A DNA stretch of 64,000 nt from an uncultured Pseudomonadales bacterium. Lineage in GTDB: Bacteria; Pseudomonadota; Gammaproteobacteria; Pseudomonadales; Azotimanducaceae. Position 1 is the stretch's first letter, and every line of letters starts with the position of its first letter. The notes below the pieces were generated by a model. It saw only the letters and a list, made by a program, of their open reading frames with translations, ran no database searches and was not told where the DNA came from. Positions 8,255 through 16,244 of the stretch are shown here, in pieces. A program made the position numbers and the translations under genes. The stretch is taken from positions 434,001 through 498,000 of the forward strand of contig OY282430.1 of NCBI GenBank assembly GCA_958296025.1, written 5' to 3'.

Positions 8255-9943
8255 ATGCAGATCGTCATTCCTATGTCCGGCTTCGGAGAACGCTTTCGGC
8301 GGGCCGGCTACAAGACGCCCAAACCGCTGATCGAGATCGACGGCAAGCCCATCATCGCGCATGTGGTGGACATGTTCCCCGGCGAGAGCGACTTCCTCTT
8401 CATCTGCAACCAGGAACACCTCGACACGCCTGCTTACCGGATGGAACAGACGCTGCGCGCGTGCTGCCAGACGGGGCGTATCGTCGGCATTCGGCCACAT
8501 GCGCTCGGTCCGGTCCATGCGGTGCGTCAAGCCGAGCATCTGCTCGATCCAGACCAGCCGGTCGTCGTCAACTACTGCGATTTTTCCTGCCACTGGAATT
8601 GGCGTCACTTCCGACGCTTCGTGCAGGAGGCGGGCTGTGCGGGGGCGATTCCGGCGTATAAGGGTTTCCATCCCCACTTGCTGGGGAATACCCACTATGC
8701 CTATCTGCGCGAGACCGCCGGCTGGGTTGAGGACATCCAGGAAAAAAAGCCCTTTACCGACAATCGCATGCAGGAATTCGCCTCCAGCGGCACCTACTAC
8801 TTTGCCTCGGCGCGCATCATGTGCGCCGCCTTCCGGTCGGTAGTGGAGCAAGACCTGCGGGTAGGTGGGGAGTACTACGTCAGCTTGGCCTACAAACCGC
8901 TACTTGCAGAGCGTAGGCCAGTGGCCGTGTATCCGTTGCAGCACTTCATGCAATGGGGAACGCCGGAGGATGTCGCCGAGTACCGGACCTGGTCGCGAAC
9001 GTTCCAAAGTCTCGCGACGGCACCGGAAAGCGGCCGCCTGCCCGCACCGGATCGGCCGAGTGGCACGATAATCCTGCCCTTGGCCGGGATGGGCCGGCGC
9101 TTCAGCGATGCCGGCTACGCGCTGCCCAAGCCGCTGATTCCGGTGTCCGGAAAATCGATGGTGGTGCAGGCGATCCAGGCGTTGCCGCCCGCCGAGCACC
9201 ACGCCTTCGTGTTGAGGGCCGACATGCCGGGCGCCACTACAATCGCGGCCGAGCTGGCACGTCTGTATCCGCGGGCAGTTGTCGAGATGGTTCCCCAGGC
9301 CACCGACGGGCAGGCCTGCACGGCGCTGCTCGGGCTTGATGCACTAGAACGCAGCTTGGGCGATAGTGCGCCGGGTCCCGTGACCTTCGGCACCTGCGAC
9401 CATGGGGTCCTCTACGACGATCATATCTGGCGGCATTTGGTCGGAGATGGCGAAATGGACGTGATCGTCTGGGGTGCCCGCGGCCATGCCAACGCGCTTC
9501 GCCGACCGGAGATGTTCGGCTGGGTTGAAGCTGACCATGGACGGATAACGGGCATCTCGGTCAAGAAGCCGATCGGCGCGCCGGCTACCGACCCGATTGT
9601 CACCGGTACCTTTACTTTTCGCCTGGCGGACGACTTCCGGCGCTGCGTCAAGCGGTTGTTCAAGCACGACGATCGGGTGGGTGGTGAGTTCTATATCGAC
9701 TCCTGCATCAATCATGCCCTGGCGCTGGGGCTACGCTGCCGCCTGTTCGAGGTCGATAGCTATTTGAGCTGGGGGACGCCGGACGATCTCGGGGCCTTCG
9801 AGTATTGGCAGTCATGCTTCCACAAGTGGCCGAGCCATCCCTATCGGCTGGAGCACGACTCCCGAATCCCGACCGAGGCGGTCGCGGCATTGACGCAGGC
9901 GTACCGCGGCGTCACGCCCAGGTCGGCAAAGCGGACACGATGA
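8255..9943 (+). CDS. Tandem double nucleotidyltransferase (two NTP-transferase domains in one chain)
   Basis: The 562-residue protein contains two copies of a sugar-phosphate nucleotidyltransferase domain. Copy 1 (about 1-245) begins IVIPMSGFGERFRRAGY with TPKPLIEIDGKP; copy 2 (about 265-540) begins TIILPLAGMGRRFSDAGY with LPKPLIPVSGKS. Each retains the G-rich NTP loop, the PKPL lysine, a late GGEYYVS/GGEFYID segment and the WGTPED/WGTPDD end motif. Such enzymes activate a sugar phosphate or a related phosphate with an NTP. Whether the two halves use different substrates or one is structural cannot be told from sequence. It is the first intact gene of a run of overlapping glycan genes; the next start overlaps its stop (ATGA at 9940-9943). 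Confidence 0.8.
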   Translation: MQIVIPMSGFGERFRRAGYKTPKPLIEIDGKPIIAHVVDMFPGESDFLFICNQEHLDTPAYRMEQTLRACCQTGRIVGIRPHALGPVHAVRQAEHLLDPDQPVVVNYCDFSCHWNWRHFRRFVQEAGCAGAIPAYKGFHPHLLGNTHYAYLRETAGWVEDIQEKKPFTDNRMQEFASSGTYYFASARIMCAAFRSVVEQDLRVGGEYYVSLAYKPLLAERRPVAVYPLQHFMQWGTPEDVAEYRTWSRTFQSLATAPESGRLPAPDRPSGTIILPLAGMGRRFSDAGYALPKPLIPVSGKSMVVQAIQALPPAEHHAFVLRADMPGATTIAAELARLYPRAVVEMVPQATDGQACTALLGLDALERSLGDSAPGPVTFGTCDHGVLYDDHIWRHLVGDGEMDVIVWGARGHANALRRPEMFGWVEADHGRITGISVKKPIGAPATDPIVTGTFTFRLADDFRRCVKRLFKHDDRVGGEFYIDSCINHALALGLRCRLFEVDSYLSWGTPDDLGAFEYWQSCFHKWPSHPYRLEHDSRIPTEAVAALTQAYRGVTPRSAKRTR

Positions 9944-10356
9944 GTCGGCTCAATAGAGATATTCTGCGCTTCCTGTTGGTCGGCGTCGGCTCGAACGCGG
10001 CCAATTTTCTGGGCTACTTCCTCCTGTTGTACATTCATGTGCCGGTCTTCGCAGCGACTGCCTGCGGCTATGCGCTCGGACTCTTGTGCTCCTATCACTT
10101 CGGCAGGACCTGGGTGTTCGGCCGCAGGTTCGATGTGGATGTAGTCGGCGGCGGGCGCTTTCTGCTCGTTTACGCTGTCGGCGGCGTGGGAATGACTGCG
10201 ATCACCACGGCGCTGGTCGATGGCCTGATGCTACACTACGCGGTTGGCTGGGTCTTCGGTGCCGGGTTCGCCACTTGCAGCAATTTTGTCGGCTTGCGAT
10301 GGCTGGTCTTCAGACCAACAACGGCGCCTCGGGAATATAAGGAAGCATGTCAGTGA
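9940..10356 (+). CDS. GtrA-like flippase-family membrane protein
   Basis: A 138-residue protein with four predicted membrane segments, fitting the GtrA/DUF4 family (start MSRLNRDILRFLLVGVGSN, a conserved SYHFGRTWVFG motif after the second helix, and a C-terminal NFVGLRWLVF). GtrA proteins are thought to move lipid-linked sugars across the inner membrane or to assist the glycosyltransferases that use them. The start codon overlaps the upstream stop and the end overlaps the next gene by 10 bp, so the gene is part of the operon. Confidence 0.85.
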   Translation: MSRLNRDILRFLLVGVGSNAANFLGYFLLLYIHVPVFAATACGYALGLLCSYHFGRTWVFGRRFDVDVVGGGRFLLVYAVGGVGMTAITTALVDGLMLHYAVGWVFGAGFATCSNFVGLRWLVFRPTTAPREYKEACQ

Positions 10357-11075
10357 AACCATTCGGATTGCTCTCCCGGTTGGAGTTTCTGCAGAACTCG
10401 GCTTCCGTATTTATTGCTGGCCTGAATCCGGCGGTCATCCACAATCTGGAGAAGTACTACGCAATCAAGAAGGTCTGCTACCTGTCCGCGCTGGAAAATA
10501 TCGAAGGCGATTACCTTGAATTCGGCGTGTTCGCTGGTAGCTCGTTTTGTCACGCGCTGCGCTGTTTGAGGAAGCTGTCCAAAATCCATCCGAGTGTCGC
10601 CGCCACGAAGTGTTACGGTTTCGATTCATTCGCCGGCTTCGGCCCGTTGCAGGAAGAAGATCGGCATCCCTTCTATACCAACGAGAATTTCGAGACCAGC
10701 CTCCCGCAGGTCGAACGCCGCGCTCATAGGGCCGCTGGCGGCATGGTGTTTCAACTGATCCCTGGTTTCTTTAGTGAATCATTGCAAGATGGCGCAAAAC
10801 AGCAGGGTATCGAGAAAGCCCGCATCGTTTTCATAGACAGCGACACGTTCACCAGCGCGCGTCAGGCCCTGGCCTTCTGCCGCCCAGTGCTCCAGCAGGG
10901 TACATTCATCATGCTGGACGACTATTTCTCCTATCGCGGTCGGGAAGACCGAGGCGTCCGGGGCGCTTTTGCCGAGTTCGCCCGGGAGCGGGAGGTTAAG
11001 ACGAGGCAGGTGTTTACATACGGCATGGGCGGTGTCGTTCTGATCGTTTCGCAAGGAGCGCAAGGTGCGGACTGA
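10347..11075 (+). CDS. TylF/MycF-like SAM-dependent methyltransferase
   Basis: A 242-residue protein of the TylF family, sugar O-methyltransferases. Landmarks are YLEFGVFAGSSF (SAM loop, about residue 52), YGFDSFAGFGPL, VFIDSDTFTSARQAL, and LDDYFSYRG, which carries the metal-binding acidic pair. In a glycan operon it probably methylates a sugar hydroxyl, perhaps as a capping modification. The ribosome-binding site is AAGGAAG before the ATG; the stop overlaps the following GTG start. Confidence 0.8.
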   Translation: MSVKPFGLLSRLEFLQNSASVFIAGLNPAVIHNLEKYYAIKKVCYLSALENIEGDYLEFGVFAGSSFCHALRCLRKLSKIHPSVAATKCYGFDSFAGFGPLQEEDRHPFYTNENFETSLPQVERRAHRAAGGMVFQLIPGFFSESLQDGAKQQGIEKARIVFIDSDTFTSARQALAFCRPVLQQGTFIMLDDYFSYRGREDRGVRGAFAEFAREREVKTRQVFTYGMGGVVLIVSQGAQGAD

Positions 11076-11772
11076 GCTCTCGCTGGTCATCCCCTGCTAC
11101 AACGAGGCTGCCAATCTGCCCCTGTTGCTGGAGCGTTGCGGCGCGCTGGTGGTCGAACCAGGAGTAGAGGTCATTCTGGTGGACAATGGCTCGACGGACG
11201 AGACGCCCCGCGTCCTGCGTGAGCTGCTGCCGAAGGTTCCCGGTTGCCGTAGTGCGCGCGTGCCGGTCAATCAGGGTTACGGCTTCGGCATCCTGGCGGG
11301 GCTGGCAGCCGCCGACGGCGACATCCTGGGCTGGACGCACGCCGATATGCAAACGGACCCCAAAGACGCTCTGCGCGGGCTGGCGCTGTTCCGACGCCAT
11401 GGCCACGACCTCTTCGTCAAGGGCCGCCGTTGCGGTCGGCCGCTAGGGGACGCCCTGTTCACTGCGGGCATGAGCTTGTTCGAAACACTGCTGCTGGCCC
11501 GGCCGATGCGGGACATCAACGCCCAGCCGACGCTGTTCAGCCGCGATTTCTACCGCACATGGCAGTCGCCGCCCCACGACTTCTCGCTCGATTTGTTCGC
11601 CTACCACCAAGCCTTGGTCGCCGGCCTCGAGGTGCAGCGCTTCCCGGTGCGCTTCGGCGAACGCGCCCACGGGGTCTCGCATTGGAACCTCAACTGGATG
11701 GCCAAGTGGAGGTTCATCCACCGCACCCTGGCTTACAGCCTGCAACTGAAAAGGACCCTGAAATCGCCATGA
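11065..11772 (+). CDS. Family 2 glycosyltransferase
   Basis: A 235-residue GT-A fold glycosyltransferase: LSLVIPCYNEAANLPLLL at the N-terminus, VILVDNGSTDET, NQGYGFGILAGLAAADGD, and WTHADMQTDP, where HAD replaces the usual DAD/DxD donor motif. There is no long membrane anchor, so it is probably cytoplasmic or peripheral. It starts with GTG at 11065 after GGAG, overlapping the upstream gene by 11 bp. Acceptor and donor are unknown. Confidence 0.82.
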   Translation: MRTELSLVIPCYNEAANLPLLLERCGALVVEPGVEVILVDNGSTDETPRVLRELLPKVPGCRSARVPVNQGYGFGILAGLAAADGDILGWTHADMQTDPKDALRGLALFRRHGHDLFVKGRRCGRPLGDALFTAGMSLFETLLLARPMRDINAQPTLFSRDFYRTWQSPPHDFSLDLFAYHQALVAGLEVQRFPVRFGERAHGVSHWNLNWMAKWRFIHRTLAYSLQLKRTLKSP

Positions 11773-12374
11773 AGCTCATCGTGCATCGCCGCAACAGCGT
11801 GACCGAGCTTGCCACCACCCCGCGAGAGTACGGGGTCGAAATCGACCTGCGCACTACGGGAGACGGCTTGGTGCTTCACCACGACCCTTTCGCGGCCGGC
11901 ACTGATTTCAGGCGTTGGCTCGACGTCTATCGACACGGCACATTGATTCTCAACGTCAAGGAAGACGGGCTGGAGCCTCCGGTGACGGCCCTGCTGCGCG
12001 AACGGGGCATTGAGGACTACTTCTTCCTGGATCAAGCCTTCCCATCCCTGGTGCGCTGCGCCGGGACAGGCGAGCGGCGTTGCGCCGTGCGCGTGTCGGA
12101 GTATGAATCGATCGCGACCGCCCTGACTCTGGCCGGGCGGATCGACTGGGTTTGGGTGGATTGCTTCACTCGCTTCCCGCTGACCTCGCAGGAAGCGCAG
12201 CAGCTCGGCGCGGCCGGGTTCAAGCTCTGCATCGTCTCACCGGAGCTGCAAGGGCGAGACGCGACCGTCGAAGTTCCTGCCTTGGCGACGCTGTTGCGTA
12301 CAAGAGACATCCGGCCCGACGCGGTCTGCACCAAGCACCCGAACCTGTGGGAGCGCGAGGCTAGCGCCGCATGA
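11769..12374 (+). CDS. Glycerophosphodiester phosphodiesterase-like (PLC-like TIM barrel) small protein
   Basis: The 201-residue product resembles a shortened GDPD/PLC-like phosphodiesterase. It starts MKLIVHRRNS, then YGVEIDLRTTGDGLVLHHDP, which matches the GDPD metal and catalytic motif (E-D and HHDP), followed by a strand with LNVKEDGL. The full GDPD family is about 240-300 residues, so this is a compact version. In glycan loci such proteins may trim or transfer phospho-polyols; the exact reaction is not visible. It is locked in the operon by 4-bp overlaps at both ends. Confidence 0.65.
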   Translation: MKLIVHRRNSVTELATTPREYGVEIDLRTTGDGLVLHHDPFAAGTDFRRWLDVYRHGTLILNVKEDGLEPPVTALLRERGIEDYFFLDQAFPSLVRCAGTGERRCAVRVSEYESIATALTLAGRIDWVWVDCFTRFPLTSQEAQQLGAAGFKLCIVSPELQGRDATVEVPALATLLRTRDIRPDAVCTKHPNLWEREASAA

Positions 12375-14410
12375 AGGCGCTCTCTTTGCATCCGCTGTTC
12401 TTCGTCGGCGCGGCCATTCGCCTCGGGCTGGTGCTTGCCTTGGCGCCCGTCGCCATGAACGACTGGTATGCGCCCTTCATGCAGGCGAGCGCAAGCCGGC
12501 TCGATTTCGACCCCTGGAGCGGCTGGCTGGCCGCCGGGGGCGACCCCCTCGCCTTTCCCTACGGCTATGTGATGTGGCTGACCTTCCTGCCGTCGGCTTG
12601 GCTGGCCGAGGCGCTGGTCTTGCCCGCGCAGTACGGCTACTGGTTGACACTAGTAGCGGTGGACGTTGGCTTGCTGTACAGCCTGCACCGGCTGGTGCCT
12701 GGTATGCCGACGCATCGGCTCCTCACCTGGTACTGGCTGTCGCCCCTCGTCCTGCTCGCCACCTATGGACTTGGGCTCAACGACCTCGTCCCGATACTGC
12801 TGCTGACCCTCGCTCTTGTACTGATGCGCCAACCTGTCACCAAGGCGCAGAGCGCTTGCGCTGGGGCCGTCTGTGCATTGGCGGTTTCCGCCAAGCTCAG
12901 CATGGTCGTCAGTATTCCCTTCTTCCTGATCTATCTGCACAACGGGAAGTTGCTGCGCTCGCACCTGCCGGCGTTTCTGGCGGGATTGTCTTTGAGCACA
13001 CTCTGCGTCATCGGGCCGTCCCTGTTGTCGCCGAGCAACATGCACATGCTGTGGGAGAACCCGCAGATGCAGAACATCTATCAGCTCATGTTCGGGCTGA
13101 ACAATGGCCTGTCGTTCTATATCGTGCCGACCCTCTACATCCTCACTCTCTACTCCGTGTGGACCATAGGACGCATCAATTTCGATCTGTTTCTCACCGG
13201 CACGGGCGTTTCGTTCCTGCTGGTGACCCTGTTCGCGGCGACCTCCCCTGGCTGGTTCATATGGAACATGCCTTTCCTGATGTTCTGTTTGTTCATCGGG
13301 TCCCGATCCACCCGGCTGCTGGTGGGAGTGTTTGTTGTTTTCTACTTGCTCAGTATTTCCGTCTCCACCCCCTTCCATTTGGCAGACGGCAGCCGATTCG
13401 ACATCAGCGTCCTCGTGCCGGAGCGGCTGCCTTCCCTGCTCCATACTGCCTTCATCGTGGCTGGGGTCGTTCTCGCCGCCCATACTTGGCGGCACTTGAT
13501 CACCCGCAACGACTTCTACCGGCTGAGCCGCAAACCGTTTTTGTTCGGCATCGCCGGGGACTCCGGCTCGGGCAAGAGCACCTTGGCTGACGCCCTCACC
13601 AAGCTGCTTGGGACGCATTCCGTAGTGGAGGTTTCGGGCGACAACTACCATCTCTGGGACCGACGCGGTGGAATGTGGAAGGTCCTGACCCATCTGAACC
13701 CGGCAGCTAACGACCTGAGCCGTTTGGGCAACGATTTGGTGACCATGGCCAAACGAGCTCCTATATCATCCCCCCAATACGACCATGCGATCGGGAAATT
13801 GCGCGAAGCCGCCACTGTTCCGAGCAACGACTTCATCATCGTCACCGGATTGCACGCCTTCTACTTGTCCACTTTGAGGCGGCTGTACGACTTGCGGATT
13901 TACCTCGACATGGATGAACCGCTGCGCCGCTATTTCAAGCATATGCGGGATACCGAGCAGCGCGGCTATTCGGCACAGGCGGTGGCGGATAACCAGCGCC
14001 GACGCGAGGAAGACGCCCAGCGCTTCGTTCGTCCGCAGCGGGCCCATGCCGACCTGATCTTCTCTCTGCAACCAACACAACCGGAGGCATTGTCGCGCTT
14101 GGCCCCCACTCCCCCACGCTTGATGCTGAAGGTATGCGCCACGCGCACTGTTCATGACAGTTCTTTGATTCACGCTCTGATCGGCCTCTGCAACCTTCAT
14201 GTGAATACGACGCCTGACGATGACAAGATGCACATGGCCATTGAGGGCGAAGTCTCGGCCCCCGACATCGCACTGGTGGCCGAGTTGACGTGCAGCCGGG
14301 TTCTGGATCTGCTGGATACGCGGCCGCAGTGGCAGGATGGTGTCACGGGCCTGATGCAGGTCATCGTCCTGTGTCATATTGACCATGCTTTGACGGGACG
14401 CGTTATATGA
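12371..14410 (+). CDS. Polytopic membrane protein fused to a uridine-kinase-like P-loop domain
   Basis: A 679-residue two-part protein. Residues 1-375 hold about nine to ten hydrophobic segments resembling polytopic lipid-linked-sugar glycosyltransferases (early loop with NDWYAPFM and a later GLNDLVP). Residues about 385-600 form a phosphoribulokinase/uridine kinase-type domain: GIAGDSGSGKSTLADAL (Walker A at 396-403), SGDNYHLWDR, IIVTGLHAFY, IYLDMDEPLRRYFKHMRD with the lid arginines, and DLIFSLQP. A short unassigned tail follows. The fusion suggests phosphorylation of a soluble intermediate at the membrane that handles it. The frame is continuous and both ends overlap neighbours by ATGA. Confidence 0.75.
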   Translation: MKALSLHPLFFVGAAIRLGLVLALAPVAMNDWYAPFMQASASRLDFDPWSGWLAAGGDPLAFPYGYVMWLTFLPSAWLAEALVLPAQYGYWLTLVAVDVGLLYSLHRLVPGMPTHRLLTWYWLSPLVLLATYGLGLNDLVPILLLTLALVLMRQPVTKAQSACAGAVCALAVSAKLSMVVSIPFFLIYLHNGKLLRSHLPAFLAGLSLSTLCVIGPSLLSPSNMHMLWENPQMQNIYQLMFGLNNGLSFYIVPTLYILTLYSVWTIGRINFDLFLTGTGVSFLLVTLFAATSPGWFIWNMPFLMFCLFIGSRSTRLLVGVFVVFYLLSISVSTPFHLADGSRFDISVLVPERLPSLLHTAFIVAGVVLAAHTWRHLITRNDFYRLSRKPFLFGIAGDSGSGKSTLADALTKLLGTHSVVEVSGDNYHLWDRRGGMWKVLTHLNPAANDLSRLGNDLVTMAKRAPISSPQYDHAIGKLREAATVPSNDFIIVTGLHAFYLSTLRRLYDLRIYLDMDEPLRRYFKHMRDTEQRGYSAQAVADNQRRREEDAQRFVRPQRAHADLIFSLQPTQPEALSRLAPTPPRLMLKVCATRTVHDSSLIHALIGLCNLHVNTTPDDDKMHMAIEGEVSAPDIALVAELTCSRVLDLLDTRPQWQDGVTGLMQVIVLCHIDHALTGRVI

Positions 14411-15177
14411 AACTCAACCACCCCGACAGGTTCCTGACCCGGCCGGACGCCGTCCTGTTCGATCTGGACAACACGTTGTATGCCTATGAACCGGCGCATG
14501 TTGCTGCCTGGCAGGCGGTGCAGGACAAGCTGTCGGACAGCTTGTCCTTCACGCCACAACGCTCTGACCAGCTCTTCGAGGAAGCCAGAGGCCAGATCAA
14601 AGCTCAACTCGGCCGCTCGGCATCGTCCCACAGCCGCCTGCTCTATTTTCAGCGCATGATGGAGCTCGCGGGCTTGGGCAGCAGGGCCCTGCTGGCGCTG
14701 GACCTGGAGCAGACCTACTGGCGAACCTTTCTCAGGAACGCCGTGCTATTCGACGGCGTGAGAGAACTGCTGGACGACCTGCGCTTGGCCGACATCCCGG
14801 CGGCACTGGTGACCGACCTGACGGCACAAATTCAGTTCAGAAAACTGGTGTATTGGCAGCTAGAGGACAGTTTCGCCGCCATCGTCACCAGCGAGGAGGC
14901 TGGTGCCGAAAAGCCGCATGAAGCGCCGTTCCGGCTCGTCCGGGAGAAAGTGCAAGCCGCGGACGGCGTCCTATGGATGATTGGCGATGACGCCGAAACC
15001 GACATCCGGGGAGCGAAAGACAGGCTCGGTGCGGTGACACTGCAAAAGGTGCATCCCGGCGTCCGCAAGGGGCGCGACGCGACCACGCCCGATGCCTGGT
15101 TCAAGAGCTTCCTCGCGCTACGCGACTTCATGCGGCTCAGGGGTTTCACCTCCGGAACGCAGGGTGGTGCGGTATGA
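14407..15177 (+). CDS. HAD-family phosphatase
   Basis: A 256-residue haloacid-dehalogenase-superfamily hydrolase with all four motifs: DLDNTLY (nucleophile Asp near 19), ALVTDLT, AEKPHEAPF (lysine), and MIGDDAETDI. The helical cap between motifs I and II is of the C1 type, typical of small-molecule phosphatases. In this operon it would dephosphorylate a sugar or polyol phosphate before or after activation by the nucleotidyltransferase; that is inference from context. Confidence 0.82.
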   Translation: MKLNHPDRFLTRPDAVLFDLDNTLYAYEPAHVAAWQAVQDKLSDSLSFTPQRSDQLFEEARGQIKAQLGRSASSHSRLLYFQRMMELAGLGSRALLALDLEQTYWRTFLRNAVLFDGVRELLDDLRLADIPAALVTDLTAQIQFRKLVYWQLEDSFAAIVTSEEAGAEKPHEAPFRLVREKVQAADGVLWMIGDDAETDIRGAKDRLGAVTLQKVHPGVRKGRDATTPDAWFKSFLALRDFMRLRGFTSGTQGGAV

Positions 15178-16241
15178 GGCATGACATCCGCAATTACTGC
15201 GCACGTATCGGACAGGAACCGCTGTTGGTGCAGGGGGCGGGCGGCAACGTGTCGTGGAAGGATGGCGGGACGCTGTGGATCAAGGCCTCGGGAGCTTGGC
15301 TGGCCGACGCAGAGAAGGACGACATCTTCGTGCCCGTGGACCTCGACACGCTGCGGGCTGCCTTGGCGAGACCACCTCACCTGCCGTTGCCCGAGAGAAC
15401 CGAAGGGCATGCCCGGCGGCCCTCGATCGAGACCTTCATGCACGTTGTCATGCCGCAGCGAGTCGTCGTTCATCTCCACGCGATAGAGGCGTTGGCCGTC
15501 TTGGTGCGGGCTGACGCGCTGGCGACATTGCGCACCCGGCTTCGAGACCGCTTTCGCTGGGAGTGGGTGGAATACCGGCAGCCCGGCGCCAAGCTCGCTC
15601 GATCCGTCGCGGTCGTCCTAGGCCGCACGCTCGACGCCAATGTCGTCTTTCTGCAGAACCACGGCATCCTGGTAGGCGGCGACACGATCGACGAAATCGA
15701 CTGGCGCATCACGGGCCTCGTCTCGGCCTTGAAGCAGGACGTCGCTTTCAGCGAGTCGGCTTCGCAGCCGATCCACAAGTCCCCCAACGCATTGCCTATC
15801 GGTTCATTGGAGTATGTCGCCATTGAAGACGCACGGATTCAGAGCTTGGTCCACACTCCGGCGCTCTACCGAAGACTGCTGGAAGCCTGGGTGCTCTATC
15901 CCGATCACGTCGTCTTTCTGGGAGAGAAAGCCGCCGTATTCGAGACCCGGCGCGAGGCTCGGAGATACGCTGGGAGGCGAAGGCCGCCGTTGCTCTTCAT
16001 TCGAGGCGAAGGTGTTTTTACGAAGCCGGACTTCGACCAAGCCCAACGTGCGCAGCTCCTCTGCTACTACGAGGTTCTGGCCAGACAGAGACCGCAAGAT
16101 GTCCTGGTGGAACTGACCGAGAAAGATGTCCACGATCTGCTTCACTGGGAGGCCGAACAATACCGCGTAAACGTCGGCTCGGCAAAGGACCCAAGCACTT
16201 GCAAAGAGGGTAATGGGATGAATGCAGGAAGGGAGAAATAG
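15174..16241 (+). CDS. Class II aldolase/adducin-family protein
   Basis: A 355-residue class II aldolase-fold protein: VQGAGGNVSWKDGGTLWIKAS at the N-terminus, a zinc-binding HLHAIEAL near residue 100, and FLQNHGILVGG near residue 160. Characterised relatives cleave or epimerise sugar phosphates (fuculose, ribulose phosphates). About 150 extra residues follow the aldolase core and are not assigned. The operon position next to a HAD phosphatase and nucleotidyltransferases suggests a role in making an unusual sugar building block. Confidence 0.78.
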   Translation: MRHDIRNYCARIGQEPLLVQGAGGNVSWKDGGTLWIKASGAWLADAEKDDIFVPVDLDTLRAALARPPHLPLPERTEGHARRPSIETFMHVVMPQRVVVHLHAIEALAVLVRADALATLRTRLRDRFRWEWVEYRQPGAKLARSVAVVLGRTLDANVVFLQNHGILVGGDTIDEIDWRITGLVSALKQDVAFSESASQPIHKSPNALPIGSLEYVAIEDARIQSLVHTPALYRRLLEAWVLYPDHVVFLGEKAAVFETRREARRYAGRRRPPLLFIRGEGVFTKPDFDQAQRAQLLCYYEVLARQRPQDVLVELTEKDVHDLLHWEAEQYRVNVGSAKDPSTCKEGNGMNAGREK

Positions 16242-16244
16242 CAC

